NCBI RefSeq assembly: GCF_042242105.1 | Contig: NC_092013.1 | Coordinates: 17,993,618 to 18,057,617, forward strand | Reading direction: 5' to 3' | From: Pempheris klunzingeri | Lineage: Eukaryota; Chordata; Actinopteri; Acropomatiformes; Pempheridae | Length of the DNA: 64,000 nt | Shown here: piece by piece, positions 1 to 11,458 of the stretch | Numbering within the stretch: the stretch's first letter is position 1 | How the letters are laid out: every line of letters starts with the position of its first letter | Notes under the pieces: generated by a model | Told to the model about the DNA's origin: nothing | Seen by the model: the letters and a program-made list of their open reading frames with translations, nothing else | Database searches by the model: none | Translations under genes and position numbers: made by a program

Positions 1-1140
1 AATGTCAATTATTTTTGTGAATCACTCGTAGAAACTGAGAAGTTCCACCACCTGGAGCAACTTTGTTCGCCCTGAGCACCGTGGCTTTAGCTAACCATGC
101 ATTAACTAACGCCGCCCGGCTCCCGGAGTCGCTTCGGTCATTTAGTCGAGGAAATCTAACACCTGTCATTCATCTGAAGGCTAAAAGCCCATACCTGACA
201 GAAGCAGACGACAAAGGGCCACAAAGACTTTAGTTTCAGCTTTGCCTAGATTGTTGACAGGTAGCTGCCTGCCATCATAGGGCTGTGTTCCGCTAGCCAG
301 AACCTGCCCAGCTTTTCCGGTATGAGTTTTTCACAATAAACTGGCATATCTACGATATCTAGATTTGGATTATTGATTATAGATTTTTTTTGTAGCATAC
401 TATGACTAAAAATTCGATTTTAAAATACAGCCATAAATTCTGCACGATTCAAACATGAAAACACTTGCTAAAATATGTTTTTCTGGATCTTTCCACGAAA
501 CCACAGAGTCTTTAGCAGATGGTTTGTTCAGTGGTCACTGATTGTCTCATGGATCTGACCAGAAAGTCCAGTAGCTCAGTAGCGAAGCAAAGATACTGGA
601 CCCCAGGTTGTGAATGTTTAGTCAAGTAAAGCAAGTGTTTTCTCTTTTTGAACTTATATTTATCATCTAAATATTGCCAGACTTTATGGTATATAGAGCA
701 GTTCATTGCAGATGGTCTTTTATTATCACTGGACCCAATCGGACACAATTAATGACATGAATGAAATGTGTATGTTTCAGTCTCTTCTCTTCCTCAATTC
801 ACATGTTTATTTAATCATGTGTTATTTTTTTGAATATCCTTGTTTTTTTACATAATTATTCGACTTTTGGTTACTGGTTATTATTATTATTTGTAGTAGT
901 ACTGGAGTTGCAACAGTAGATTTATTATTTATAATCATTTGCACTTTTATTTTGAAGGCTGAAACGGTGTGACGTAGCAACTGACACTGACATCATCATG
1001 AGACAACTTTTCACAATTAAATGTCAGAATAAAGAGCGCTTATATGCCTTTAAATTGTGTGTTACCACACAGTCTTCTACTTGGTTTGATTTCTACGATG
1101 TGTGTTGGGTTAATTAAAAGCACAACAGCCATAACGTTAC
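1..1140. other. Upstream flank, no gene recognised
   Basis: No reading frame here is convincing. Bases 60-200 are richer in GC and CpG than the surrounding AT-rich DNA and could be the edge of a promoter or a non-coding first exon of an upstream gene, but nothing confirms this. The rest is AT-rich and featureless apart from short homopolymer runs. Confidence 0.4.
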
Positions 1141-1333
1141 ATTAATGGTGATAAATGGCGACGAGCGAGCCGCCATTTTGGGGCACGCCCACAAGCCTGG
1201 TCTCGTGATAGCGGTGAAGCTAGTCAGCTGTTAGCTTCTCTTCTCTTCTCTTACGGCTGTGCTGTAGCCATGACATTTAGATAGCTGAAAGAAACAAAAA
1301 ACATTTATTAAACCATCTCAACGACCACTCAAG
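1141..1333 (+). promoter_or_regulatory. Probable TATA-less promoter and 5' UTR of bloc1s1
   Basis: The 190 bases before the bloc1s1 start codon are richer in GC than their surroundings. They contain CGCCATTTTG at 1171-1180, which read on the other strand is the CAAAATGGCG core of a YY1 site, a motif often found at the start of housekeeping genes. A second ATGGCG lies at 1154-1159. No TATA box is seen. The placement is inference from position and motif. Confidence 0.45.
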
Positions 1334-3843
1334 ATGTTGTCTCGTCTGCTGAAGGAGCACCAGGCGAAGCAAAATGAGCGGAAGGAGCTGCAGGGTGAGA
1401 AGATTAGCTGGTTAGCTGTCGTGATGCTAAAAACAAAGTGGATTGACTGTGCTAGAGGGCCCATAGACAACCTTATAACTGGTGATTTGGTTTTCTGTTT
1501 TGTCTGTTTTTAAATGCACAGAGAGACGCAGGCGTGAAGCTATCGCTGCAGCCACCTGCCTGACTGAAGCCCTGGTAGACCACCTCAATGTTGGGTATGA
1601 AAACTCAGCTCTTTGCCCCCTGCTGTGCTTCTCATTGTTTCCCGAGGTTTAGCAGACCTCCTGCTGTCACATTTCATGGCACACACATCTGGAAATCAAC
1701 TGGAATAGCCTATACAGGTAGCTTTAATGGTATGATAAATAGGGATACAGCTAACAATTAAAGTCATTATTTATTGGCAATTATTTTCTTGAGTAGTCAT
1801 ATGGTCTGAGAAAGGACAGAAACTATTGAAACATTCCTGATACCATTTCCTAAAGACCCAGGTGATGTCTTCAGATGCCTTCAAATAATCCAAACATCAC
1901 ATATATTCAGTTTACGAGAAACAGTGAATCAAGTACTTAACAATTAATCAAGTACTGAAAAAGTTGGGGACTAATAATAAACAGACTCATCAGCAAATGG
2001 TGTCAGCTGTAATGTTATTAGGGCTGTACTAAGGATTAGTTTCATTATTGGTTCTGTCGGTTAGTTTTTGGATTGTGTTGTAGGAGCAGTTAATAAAAAC
2101 AGTGAGAAATGCCAAGCTCAGTGTGATCTTTAAATGGACAACAGTCCAAAACCCAAAGGTATTCAACTTGAAAGTAATATTCTTAAACCAAAATGGCAGG
2201 AAATCCTCACTTTCAGGAAGATGGAACAGCAAAATTGTTTGAGATTATTTTTCAGTTGACTGACATTTTAACATCACAGTATGTGATGATGGATGATTAA
2301 TGTTGGCACTGAATATTAACAACAGGTTATGCAGCAAATTCTTATTTTGTTCGTGCAGTGAAGATGGAGGAGTACTGTCCTCCTGCTCCTGCTGCTATGA
2401 ACAATTCTTTAGTAGATCCTCCGCATTGTAAACATGTTCCATCAAGCCACGGGCGACTCAGGTCGGTGCCTGAATAGATTTCAGAGAAACTGACCCACCC
2501 GAGTTTCCCCACCACCAACACCCTTTTCTGAGCCAGTAATATAAATCATTCCATTCAGGGCAGGATATAATTGGCCCAGTGTGTGACACAACCACAAATA
2601 GTGCATTGAGATTGCTAGCATTGTGAAAGCCGTGATGAAACTCCGACAATCAGCTTGAAGAACAAGAGTGGGATGTAAAGGCCATTGTTGTGCTGTTCCT
2701 TTATTAGACAGATTATGGCCAAAATCCTTTAGTGACTTTGTAAGATTTAGTCTAGCTTGAATGTTACAGTCTGTTTTCGGTATAAATGGAGAAATTAATG
2801 ATGTAGACTTTGGATTATCAAATACAAAGTCACTCTCCCATGCCACAGTGGACATGATGCACAATGCTATATTTTCATGTATTAGCAATACCGGAGCATT
2901 TCTCATTCTTGTTTCCTGTTTTACTTTTAGAGTTGCCCAGGCGTACGTAAACCAACGTAAGCTCGACCATGAGGTGAAGACTCTCCAAGTGCAGGCGAGC
3001 CAGTTCTCCAAACAAACTGCTCAGTGGATCAGTATGGTGGAGGGTTTCAATCAGGCCCTAAAGGTAGGATACGCTGTATCTGCGAGAAATAAGTCTAAAA
3101 ACAAGGCTTTTCTGTCATGTAATCTGTTTATATACAATATTAACTTTGTTTAAGATTTAACATTTTATCGGCCTACAGCTGTCAAATCAATCAAATGCCG
3201 GTACGCTTTTAGATTCTGTACAATATGAATATCATATACCTGGTAGCAGCATTTGCAGACAAGTTAAATATTGGACATATTATGAGTGGGGTCAGCGCTT
3301 TGTATGACCCTCTGACATTATATTGAGTGGTATGGTTCAGCCTTAACATAAAATATATTGATTAATGCAGATTTAACCGCATCTAATCTCTTACCTCGAG
3401 ATGCACCTAAAAAAAGAAAAAGAATACCACAGAAAATTGTCTTGCAGCAAACACTGAGCGTAGTGGCTCATCAAAACTTCCATTTCCTTTTATCAGGTTT
3501 ACTTAAAGCAGATTAGAATCACATGCATGTCTTACCGGATTTGACAGGTGGGAAAAGCAATTAATGAATGAGTTTCTACTCCCTTTGCAATTATCCAGCT
3601 TATATCACCTACACAGGGTGAGAGGATGTCTGGGAATGTTTAAAAGCTTCTCTGCTGCTGCTGTGACAGGTTACATTTATAGATGTACACTTTGGTGATT
3701 CCACCTCTGTTTCTACGCTCTCTTCTGATCAGGAAATTGGGGATGTGGAGAACTGGGCCCGCAGTATTGAGATGGATATGAGGACCATCGCCACAGCTCT
3801 GGAGTACGTACACAAGGGTCAGCTGCAGTCTGCCTCGTCGTAA
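1334..3843 (+). CDS. bloc1s1: BLOC-1 subunit 1 (BLOS1/GCN5L1), complete, 4 exons
   Basis: Small coiled-coil protein shared by the BLOC-1 and BORC complexes, which act in biogenesis of lysosome-related organelles and in lysosome positioning; it is also known as GCN5L1, linked to mitochondrial protein acetylation. Coding exons are 1334-1394, 1522-1594, 2931-3063 and 3733-3843, all with GT-AG introns. The joined product is 125 aa, the same length as the human protein as I remember it. It starts MLSRLLKEHQAKQNERKELQ and ends with a segment containing ENWARSIEMDMRTIATALEY, nearly identical to human BLOC1S1. The middle of the protein (about residues 45-90) is helical and coiled-coil-like. There is no signal peptide or membrane segment. 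Intron 2 (1.3 kb) carries two decayed fish transposon copies. A likely poly(A) signal AATAAA lies at 4797-4802. rdh5 follows in the same orientation, as in human. Confidence 0.96.
1836..2200. repeat. Two decayed copies of a fish short inverted-repeat transposon in bloc1s1 intron 2
   Basis: Around 2020-2030 the sequence AGGGCTGTACT resembles the end of a very common fish non-autonomous element (consensus AGGGCTGCAACTAACGATTA, from memory). Internal stretches of the same family recur at about 1850-1915 and 2140-2175, recognisable by the words for 'cccaaaGATATTCAGTTTAC'. The two partial copies lie head to tail. Their boundaries are approximate. Confidence 0.45.
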
Positions 3844-4150
3844 AACCTCATGGTGGGAGGTTTACAGCTGAAACTGAATACACTGGAATGAAACAGAAAT
3901 CCAGTGTCAGCAAAGATGACTTCACTCGTCTGCAAGCCCCTCAGAGCGGGGGAATGCTGATGGTCACTTTGTTTAGAGAAATGTTGAAAGTCTGTTGCGT
4001 TTAACAAGTAATTTCCTGCATCACTGCTAAAGTTCTTGTGTGAGCAACAATACAAACTAAGGCAAGCACTCAATGATTCTGGAGTTGTCCAAAAATCAAG
4101 CTTGCGTATAAAATGAAACGGATCACTCATCTATTCAGTAGTGACTTCAA

Positions 4151-4522
4151 TTAAAGGTCCCATATTTTGTGAAATGCACATAACTTTAATGTCTTTTCAA
4201 CATAAATGTGTGTCCCCGATGTGTCTAGAGAACCTCGGAGTTTGGGAAAAGACCATCATCTCTCTGACTGTTCCCACCCACTGAAACCCTCCTGAATCCA
4301 CATCACTGACACCAGCTCCCAGTAACACAACGGTGTTAAAGGCGAGAGCAAAACACACACATTGTTCTGTTCCTCTAAAACTGAGTGTGCACAAAGTTTC
4401 TGAAAACGGCCACAGCGGCCGCATCTGGTACGAGACAAATATTGTGTGTGTGTTTTTTTTAACATTAAACCATGTAAATGTATTCATAGGACATCCAAAT
4501 GAGCAGAATATGGGACCTTTAA
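4151..4522. mobile_element. Fold-back MITE, about 370 bp
   Basis: The left end TTAAAGGTCCCATATT (4151-4166) is matched by its reverse complement AATATGGGACCTTTAA at 4507-4522, giving terminal inverted repeats of about 16 bp. There is no transposase frame, so it is a non-autonomous DNA transposon; ends of this kind are frequent in fish genomes. It lies about 300 bp past the bloc1s1 stop and before its likely poly(A) signal, so it should be transcribed as part of the 3' UTR. The class is not certain from the ends alone. Confidence 0.7.
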
Positions 4523-5939
4523 CAAATAACATTATGGCAATAGGTATTTGAATAATTGGGGGGGAAAACCCTGTTCGTATGGTTTTCTCACATGTAAAAC
4601 TTAGTTCACCTGCTTACATTGGGTTTAGGAGCCACAGACACATTATCTGTCTCCTAAAAGCATTTTATAGGAATGCTTCTTTTTAGCACCTGCCACCTGA
4701 ATTATTTATGCCTATGTTCATGTATTATTTGTCTGTGTACAGTTGTACAACTTGACTTAAAATTTTGTTACTATTCAGTGATGGATAATTATTTTTAATA
4801 AAGTTAAAAAAATTCACTCTTCTTTTTTCTTATGAAGCAAGGACAAAATAAATGTCATCTACCACCAAAGTGTATTTATAGATTTCATAAATCTAAACAG
4901 CAGCTGTTTTCCAAAAAGTAATTGAAAAGAAGGACACGGAAAGAATTGCATGAAGAACCTCGTATTGAATACAGAATTCCTTGCAGGCTAATTAGGAGGG
5001 GGTGTTTTAAGTTGTTAGGGACTTCTGGGTCAAGGATTGGTTTTTGGCTGATGGCTTAATTATGACTATTAAAAAGAAAAAGACCAAATGACAAAGTAAT
5101 AACTTTAGATTTTCAAGGTCTTAAAATTAGGGACAAAGTTGTGCAACATGACCACTGGTAAGCCGTTAGATTTAAGAACTGGATAAACATTTGCCTGGCC
5201 AGGCTGATTGGACAATGCATGGAATTTGTGACGTGAAGGAAAGTTATGTCACAATGTCACAATGCACATGACCGTTCAGTCGTGTAATTGCAGGCGTGTT
5301 TGGTAACAATCACGCTTTCAATTCATTGCGTACTATTAGCATAGAAAACGAGTGCCAAGAACAATTTGGTAACACACTTGATCCTTCAGTTTGCGCTCCG
5401 CATGGCATAGAAATATCCCTAAAAAGGAGTCTTGCTCCACACTCATAGTCTCAGTGTATAAATGAATATATCTTTAAGCCAACTCTTTGATAAAAATGTC
5501 CTTAGAGCAAGTTTAGGGCAGTTTTTCATGGAGGATGATGAGCTGAATAGTCTCAAGACATGCATCACAAATACAGACAACCAGCTAGAGTACACTGCAC
5601 ATACTGTTTATGCTTTGAAACACATAATAGGTCAGTGAACTGAGTGATCCAAAGAGATTATACACATGTTTTTGAGGGTGCACAAGGCTTTAACCTGTGG
5701 GATTATTATAAGTTTGTTTTAACACTCTTAAAACATGAAGTACTTATTATGGCTGTGTATCCTGAGAACCACCAGCTTAAAAAAAAAAAGAAAAGAATGA
5801 GCAAGATTTCTTGTTGATTACTTGGCGTCATTTGAAAGAAGATAATGTGAGAATATCTAAAAGTTCACATTGTGTACAGAATATTCTTAGTGTTTTCTGT
5901 AATTCTCACCACAGTTTTTGTTTTTTCTAAAACACACAC

Positions 5940-6129
5940 ACATGTTCAAACCAAATGGTTACGGATCGCGGATTACCAGTTGCGGACCTGTCTTAAGGGA
6001 TCAACCACAGGGATAAAGTCTCTCTCTGAACCGGCCTCTCTGAGTTAAGACAGAGGAATAACCAGAAAGGGAAAGGGAAGAGGACGCATAGCTTGTGGAG
6101 ACCCATCACTTCTCAATAAGAGGAAAAGG
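5940..6129 (+). promoter_or_regulatory. Possible non-coding first exon and promoter of rdh5
   Basis: A purine-rich, less AT-rich block ends at 6129 in AAAAG followed by GTAGGA, a usable splice donor. A matching acceptor (a pyrimidine-rich stretch then CAACCAG, ending 6979) lies 47 bases before the rdh5 start codon. This makes a 5' UTR exon plausible. It is inference only, since untranslated exons leave no coding signal. Confidence 0.3.
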
Positions 6130-7025
6130 TAGGATAATGTAGTATTTATAGAATTATCTCTCCACTCGACCACTGTTAATATTGCTGATGATCACAGTTT
6201 CCTGTGGCTATTGTATCTTGGTGCATTTTAATCCATGAAATAATTAGCTTACATTTGTCTAATCAAATCTTACAACAAACAGTAATTGAGGTTTCAGTCT
6301 GATTAAGTTTCCCTGATCAAATTATATTGAATTATATGAAGATTTGAGGCATTGCAGTATTTTTCTGAGTCTACATCAACTAGTGTTGTGAAACAAATTT
6401 CCGTAACCTGAGTTGTTACTTTACTTTCTCGTTAATGTTTTAATTAATATTCTCAACAACATTATGGTTCCAGTATCTGCTCTCAGTCATGGATAGCATA
6501 CCATATAGAAGTATGTTTTTATTTTGTTTTTCTGGCTAATAAGCCAGAAAACTAATTGGTTTTGAGCAATGAGCAGCTTAGGCAGCTCCGTCACGGGCAT
6601 TAAATTTATGCTTCAAAACAAAGCAGCCCTCCCTCCTCGGGTCTCCCACCCTCACAAATGCCTGCCTTTCTTTCATAAGCGTATTATCTAAAGATTTCTC
6701 ATGTGCCCAAAGCAGTTCTTTATTACAAGCACCTCTACTTAGGCCCACTGTGAACAATATCATTGTATCCCATGGTTATCAAAAAAGTTCAATAAACCAG
6801 GACAATACTCCAATAAAATCTAATATATTAGGAAAATCATGTAGGGATTTTGTTATTGAGATTCCTGAAATATCTCTGTATATTTCTACTTTATATTCCA
6901 CTTCTGAAAAATCAGATTTGGCTGTTTGCCATGTCAATTCCTAGTAATATTTGCTCAACGTGTTTTTCCATCAACCAGAAAGTCCTCCAGGTGACCAAAA
7001 ACCCACTCCTAATCCTGGAGGCAGC

Positions 7026-9418
7026 ATGGATATGCAGTTTGTCTACGACCTTTTAGGGTAAGAAAAACCAATGCTGCACTACATCTTGGCCAATAATTTG
7101 TCAGCCGTAGCCAAACCTTTGGACCTCCAAGTCAAATCCCTGCCTTCTCCTCCACAAAACGTCTCCTGTCTGGTCTCTTTTAGGGAAAATGCTTGGTTGT
7201 ACATCAGCGCTACCTTCGTAGTGTTGTGGATTATCGTGTGGCTGTACAGAGACAGCCTGGAGATTGAGAACATCACCGACAAGTACGTCTTTGTCACCGG
7301 CTGCGACACAGGGTTTGGAAACCTCTTGTGTAAGAAGCTTGATCGCAAAGGCTTCCGCGTGCTGGCTGGCTGTCTCACCGAAAAGGGAGCTGATGACCTG
7401 AAGAGGGTGGCTGGCCCCTATCTGAAGACTGTCCTGCTGGATGTGACCAATCAGGACAGCATCCAAAAAGCCATGGAGTGGACCAAGAAGGAGGTCGGCG
7501 ATAAGGGTGAGAGGTCATTGCAGGTTTTGAATATGAGACGACTCAGTTACTCAGATTCCACAAGGCTGATCTTTAACACAAAATATGCTCTTCCTCCGTT
7601 TCTCTCTCATTTCCTTTATAGGACTTTGGGGTATTGTGAACAATGCCGGACGCTCGTTACCCATGGGTCCTTCAGAGTGGATGAGAGTGGAGGATTACCA
7701 CAGCACGCTGAAAGTCAACATGAATGGAGTGATTGCCATGACGATGACGTTCCTACCCCTCATCAAAAAGGCTCGCGGCCGCATTGTGAACGTAGCATCA
7801 GTGCTGGGCAGGGTGGCTGCCAACGGCGGTGGATACTGCATCTCCAAGTTCGCAGTGGAGTCTTTCTCTGACTGCCTCAGGTAAGACTTAAACGGCCTCA
7901 TCGACTTTAGATGAATGCGCACTGTGACGACCTGCGTGCTTTCTTGAGCACAAAGAAAGTGTTGTGTGAGCCAGTTAATCTTTTTCTATCCTTTAGAATT
8001 CTAAAGACAAATTTACATTCAAGTCTTGGTCTTCCCGCCTTCACTGTCCCATGGGGCAGATTTTGTTTGATTTAGATTTCGTTAGTTATTTAACATTTTC
8101 AGTAACATAAAAAAGGCACATTTAGAGCAATGAAACACATTCCACCCAACAAATGGCAGTAATACACAAAAACACTGTCTCAGCTGTGCCAGGCAGAGAA
8201 ATATTGGCTCATAAGAGCAGACAAGGAAGAATATTGGTCTTTCTCACTGCTTCTCAGTTTAATTTAGCTGTACCTACTGTACAAACATATACCTTTACTT
8301 ACTAGATATACTATTTTCATTTCCTACACTTGAGCTGCTAAGCCCATTTATAATATAAGAGGTTGCAGCCGGTGTCACAAACCTGTGTATATTTATATAA
8401 AACCAATAGCTGTTGTGACATTTCTGTCTTCAGGAGAGACATAAACTACTTTGGGGTCAATGTGTGCATCATTGAGCCGGGGTTTTTCAAGACTGCAGTG
8501 ACGAGCCTTGACCCCCTCGAGAGGGAGCTACATCGCCTGTGGAACCAGCTGAGCCCTGAAGTACAAGCCAGCTATGGAGACAAGTACCTCGATAAGTGTA
8601 AGTCGACTGCTCATCTTTATTTGGACTCTTGATGCAAAGCGCGAATAAGCATCACTTCACTGGTTTATATGAGATGTGACTTCTGTTTTACGTTTGAGAT
8701 TTTGATCGCAATCACAATCTCGGTTGTCATAAAAAAAGATTTTAAGAGTCACAAAAAATCTTATAGTCATATACTATTGTGTTTGGGAATTATAGTGTTT
8801 GCTTTAAAGTCACAATAAAATGTGGTTTTTGACTTATTTTTCCTGAAAATGTGCCCTGTTTAGCACTTAATGCCAAAATGTAAGAAAAATGTACTTTTTA
8901 GTTTAAATTTCTGTATAAAAATCATATATTATTTTTACATCCTTCTATAAAAGAAAAGCTGCTACCCTGCACATAAGGGCAACATAAAAATTCCATAAAA
9001 GATAATAAAGTCACAAAACAATTTTTAAAGATATATACATCATAAATACATTAAAATTAATGTTGCAGAACACTGTGAATACGCAGGTTCATTGTGACTT
9101 GTTGATCTCACTCAGTGGTCATACTGATACATACATTTAGAGGTTAAATGATTAAGTTTTATGCACTAAGTATATTTTTGTTGATCCTCGTTTTCAGACA
9201 TCAAGGTCCAGCGTTTGATCATGACTGCTGTCTGCGACTCTGACCTCACCAAGGTGACCAACTGCATGGAGCACGCTCTGACTGCTGCCTACCCACGCGC
9301 CAGATACAGCGCCGGCTGGGATGCCAAACTTATCTGGATCCCCCTCTCTTACATGCCCTCCTGTGTAGTTGATATCGGACTGAGGCTGGTGCTGCCTCGT
9401 CCTTCAAAGAGCGTGTAA
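7026..9418 (+). CDS. rdh5: 11-cis retinol dehydrogenase (RDH5-like SDR), complete, 5 exons
   Basis: Membrane-bound short-chain dehydrogenase that oxidises 11-cis-retinol to 11-cis-retinal in the visual cycle of the retinal pigment epithelium. Exons are 7026-7057, 7184-7506, 7622-7880, 8434-8597 and 9198-9418, giving 332 aa (human RDH5 is 318). The start at 7026 is chosen because the tiny first exon (MDMQFVYDLL) splices in frame to the hydrophobic anchor; the ATG at 7071 lies inside intron 1. A membrane segment covers about residues 15-32. The NAD-binding TGCDTGFG is at 49-56, NNAG at 125-128, the catalytic Ser at 178 (NVASV), and the catalytic YCISK at 190-194. The C-terminal part (RARYSAGWDAKLIWIPLSYM) matches RDH5 closely. 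Its position just downstream of bloc1s1 supports RDH5 over other RDH paralogues. Poly(A) signals are at 9779-9784 and 9869-9874. Confidence 0.92.
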
Positions 9419-10731
9419 CTCATGATGACATCCAGGAAGTGTCTTCATAGTTATCAGCCTTTTGCGTGTCATTTTGATGCAGTATGGAGGTTGACTCAAA
9501 GAAATGAAGCTTTTGCCTTACAAAATACCCATAATCCTTATCTACATTGGCCATGCAGTGATCTGATATTGCAGTTATTATATTCATACATGCACAACCT
9601 GCCATGTAAAACTATTCTATCCTGTCTAATGTCTGCTTGAGATATTTAGACAATATGACAGAAAATTATGAAACTGTATTATATAATTTACTGTCTTATC
9701 ATTGTTTCGTTTGTTAACACTATGCTGTGCCTTTTGACAGTGTTATTTATGTTCCTTGATAATGATCATCAAAGGCTAAATAAACAGTATTTTAATATAA
9801 ATAAACAGGATTTTAATATCAAAAAACAGGGTTACTCAGAGTGTAGTGACAAGCTTACTGTGGACACAAATAAAATAAAAAACTAAAAGCTTTACCCTGA
9901 AAAAGTGTCTAAAATCTAACAAAGACGTGCAGCCACATTTTTTTTTATTGATTTTGAATGATTTTCATATGGAGACTCATGTTGAGAAACACTAGAACAA
10001 ACACAAAACAGTGCCTCACCAGCATTAGGACGGATTAGGATTTATAATTAACAGCAGTTTACATTCTGAAACACTGAAATCCTCTGACTGGAAATCTTAC
10101 CAGGTGGTACGACAAAATTCCCCACAAAGTTGTGAAGCAACACTAAACACAAGAAGTCATTTTATGTGTTATTCTCCAAATAGTATGTTATAGTGTGAAG
10201 CGTTGTGTACTGTATCTAAATATCACGGTCTTTGTCCCACACTACTGAGATTATACAAGCTCTAATACCATCAGTTCAGTTATTATCAGGTAACCGATTG
10301 ACAGAATGTACTGAACAGGGTGAGCGGTTTGGCGACCATAATAATTGATAAAAAACTGAGAATCTTGATGGCTGATCATCTTACACAATAGGTCAAAGGC
10401 TTTCTAATAAACCTGGTGTGGTAACGACAGGTGCAGGGTTACGTTATGATTTCACTTTAACTTAGTAGCTTCTGCTTAATGGGCTCATTCTACTGAGTCT
10501 GCTTGATTCATAAAACTGAATTCTGTGGTAACAAAAGGTTAAATTCATCCAGGGTGATGGACATGTGGTTGAGTATTTTTCTAACCCCTGATTGGCTACT
10601 GCATCTGTCAGTCAAGTGGCAGCTGCCACATGAGATAGTGTGCCTGTGTGTTATTGTGGAGCCCCCTGCTGCTTTCAAGTGCTACTTCCTGGTTTTAAAT
10701 GACTACAATTACTGTTAGACCATATAATAAT

Positions 10732-11200
10732 CAGTGGTGGAAATAACATTTTCTCAGGTGCATAAGTACAGTTTTAAGGCACTTTTACTTTACTTGAATA
10801 ATTTAAACCACTTCTAGCCCACTGCATTTCAGAGGGGAAAAAAGTTAGATACTATGCTTTACAGATTCATTAATCCCTAACACAACTATTGATACTATCA
10901 TTGATATTATCATCAAGTAAAAACGGATAAATTATCAATAAGGTTACACAGCAGTAGATTATGTAATTAAGACTATCCCCACTTCACCCCAGCTGCAACA
11001 TGAAAGTGATATGTACTTTGATATATCAATAATTTGTCTAATAAGCAATAATATAGGCTATAATATCGGCTTTTTTAAATGTTGGTACTTTAGGTATATT
11101 TTGATGCTAATACTTTTGTACTTTTATTTAAGCACATTGTGTTTTGGAAGTTTGAGTGTGTCTACACTGTGATATCACTTCCTTTACTTAATACTTTTTA
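10732..11200. repeat. Decayed copy of a common fish transposon (GTGGTGGAAA...TACTT type)
   Basis: The start CAGTGGTGGAAATAA and the repeated words ACTTTTACTTTACTTGA and CCACTGCATTTCAGAGGG are typical of a short non-autonomous element scattered through teleost genomes (from memory). A second, also degraded, copy is in the first elastase gene at about 30415-30825. Ends and class are uncertain. Confidence 0.45.
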
Positions 11201-11348
11201 CAAAGTCAAGTGGTGCAGCAATATTCTATAATATGTTAAATATCAGATACATAATTGGTCATTTTAAGAATAAAAGCTATATTTGGGTCAGCTTTGGTGG
11301 TGGGAGGGTGGGAAAAATTGCTCATGAGTTGACAGGACAAAATTCCCG

Positions 11349-11390
11349 ATGACCCGTGAAGGCAGCAAAACTTCCCTTGAGAGTCAGTGA
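11349..11390 (+). promoter_or_regulatory. Short upstream ORF before gls2 (13 codons)
   Basis: An ATG at 11349 opens a frame of 13 codons (MTREGSKTSLESQ) that stops at 11388-11390, 68 bases before the gls2 ATG. If the transcript starts upstream of it, it would act as a uORF and lower gls2 translation. The transcription start is not visible from sequence. Confidence 0.3.
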
Positions 11391-11458
11391 CCCCTCAGGA
11401 GCTGCTGGCAAACAGCTCCAAACAGCTGCTGGGATCCACCGCACTCTGCAGCCCAGCC

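Larger units (their letters stand above)
3844..7025. other. bloc1s1 3' UTR and bloc1s1-rdh5 interval
   Basis: Contains the bloc1s1 3' UTR (poly(A) signals near 4797 and 4848), the fold-back transposon at 4151-4522, and the possible non-coding first exon of rdh5 near 5940-6129. The remainder is AT-rich, with no reading frame resembling a protein family. Short frames at 4197-4551 lie inside the transposon and are not genes. Confidence 0.5.
9419..11458. other. rdh5 3' UTR and gls2 upstream region
   Basis: The first 450 bases are likely rdh5 3' UTR. The middle is AT-rich with no gene recognised. From 10732 to about 11200 lies a decayed fish transposon, described separately. The gls2 promoter should lie in the last 200 bases; an AATAAAAG word near 11268-11275 is only a weak TATA-like candidate. 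Confidence 0.45.

Noticed and set aside
2481-3011. Antisense frame of 176 codons over bloc1s1 intron 2 and exon 3
   Set aside because: It lies opposite a confirmed coding exon, matches no family, and has a composition typical of chance frames.
7071-7871. Single long frame starting at the ATG at 7071
   Set aside because: It begins inside intron 1 and runs through intron 2 of rdh5. The spliced model from 7026 gives the family-like N-terminus and the intact LWGIVNNAG junction.
11387-11458. N-terminal extension of gls2 frame upstream of 11459
   Set aside because: The frame is open but starts with GTG, not ATG; 11459 is the first in-frame ATG and gives a 601-aa product close to human length.
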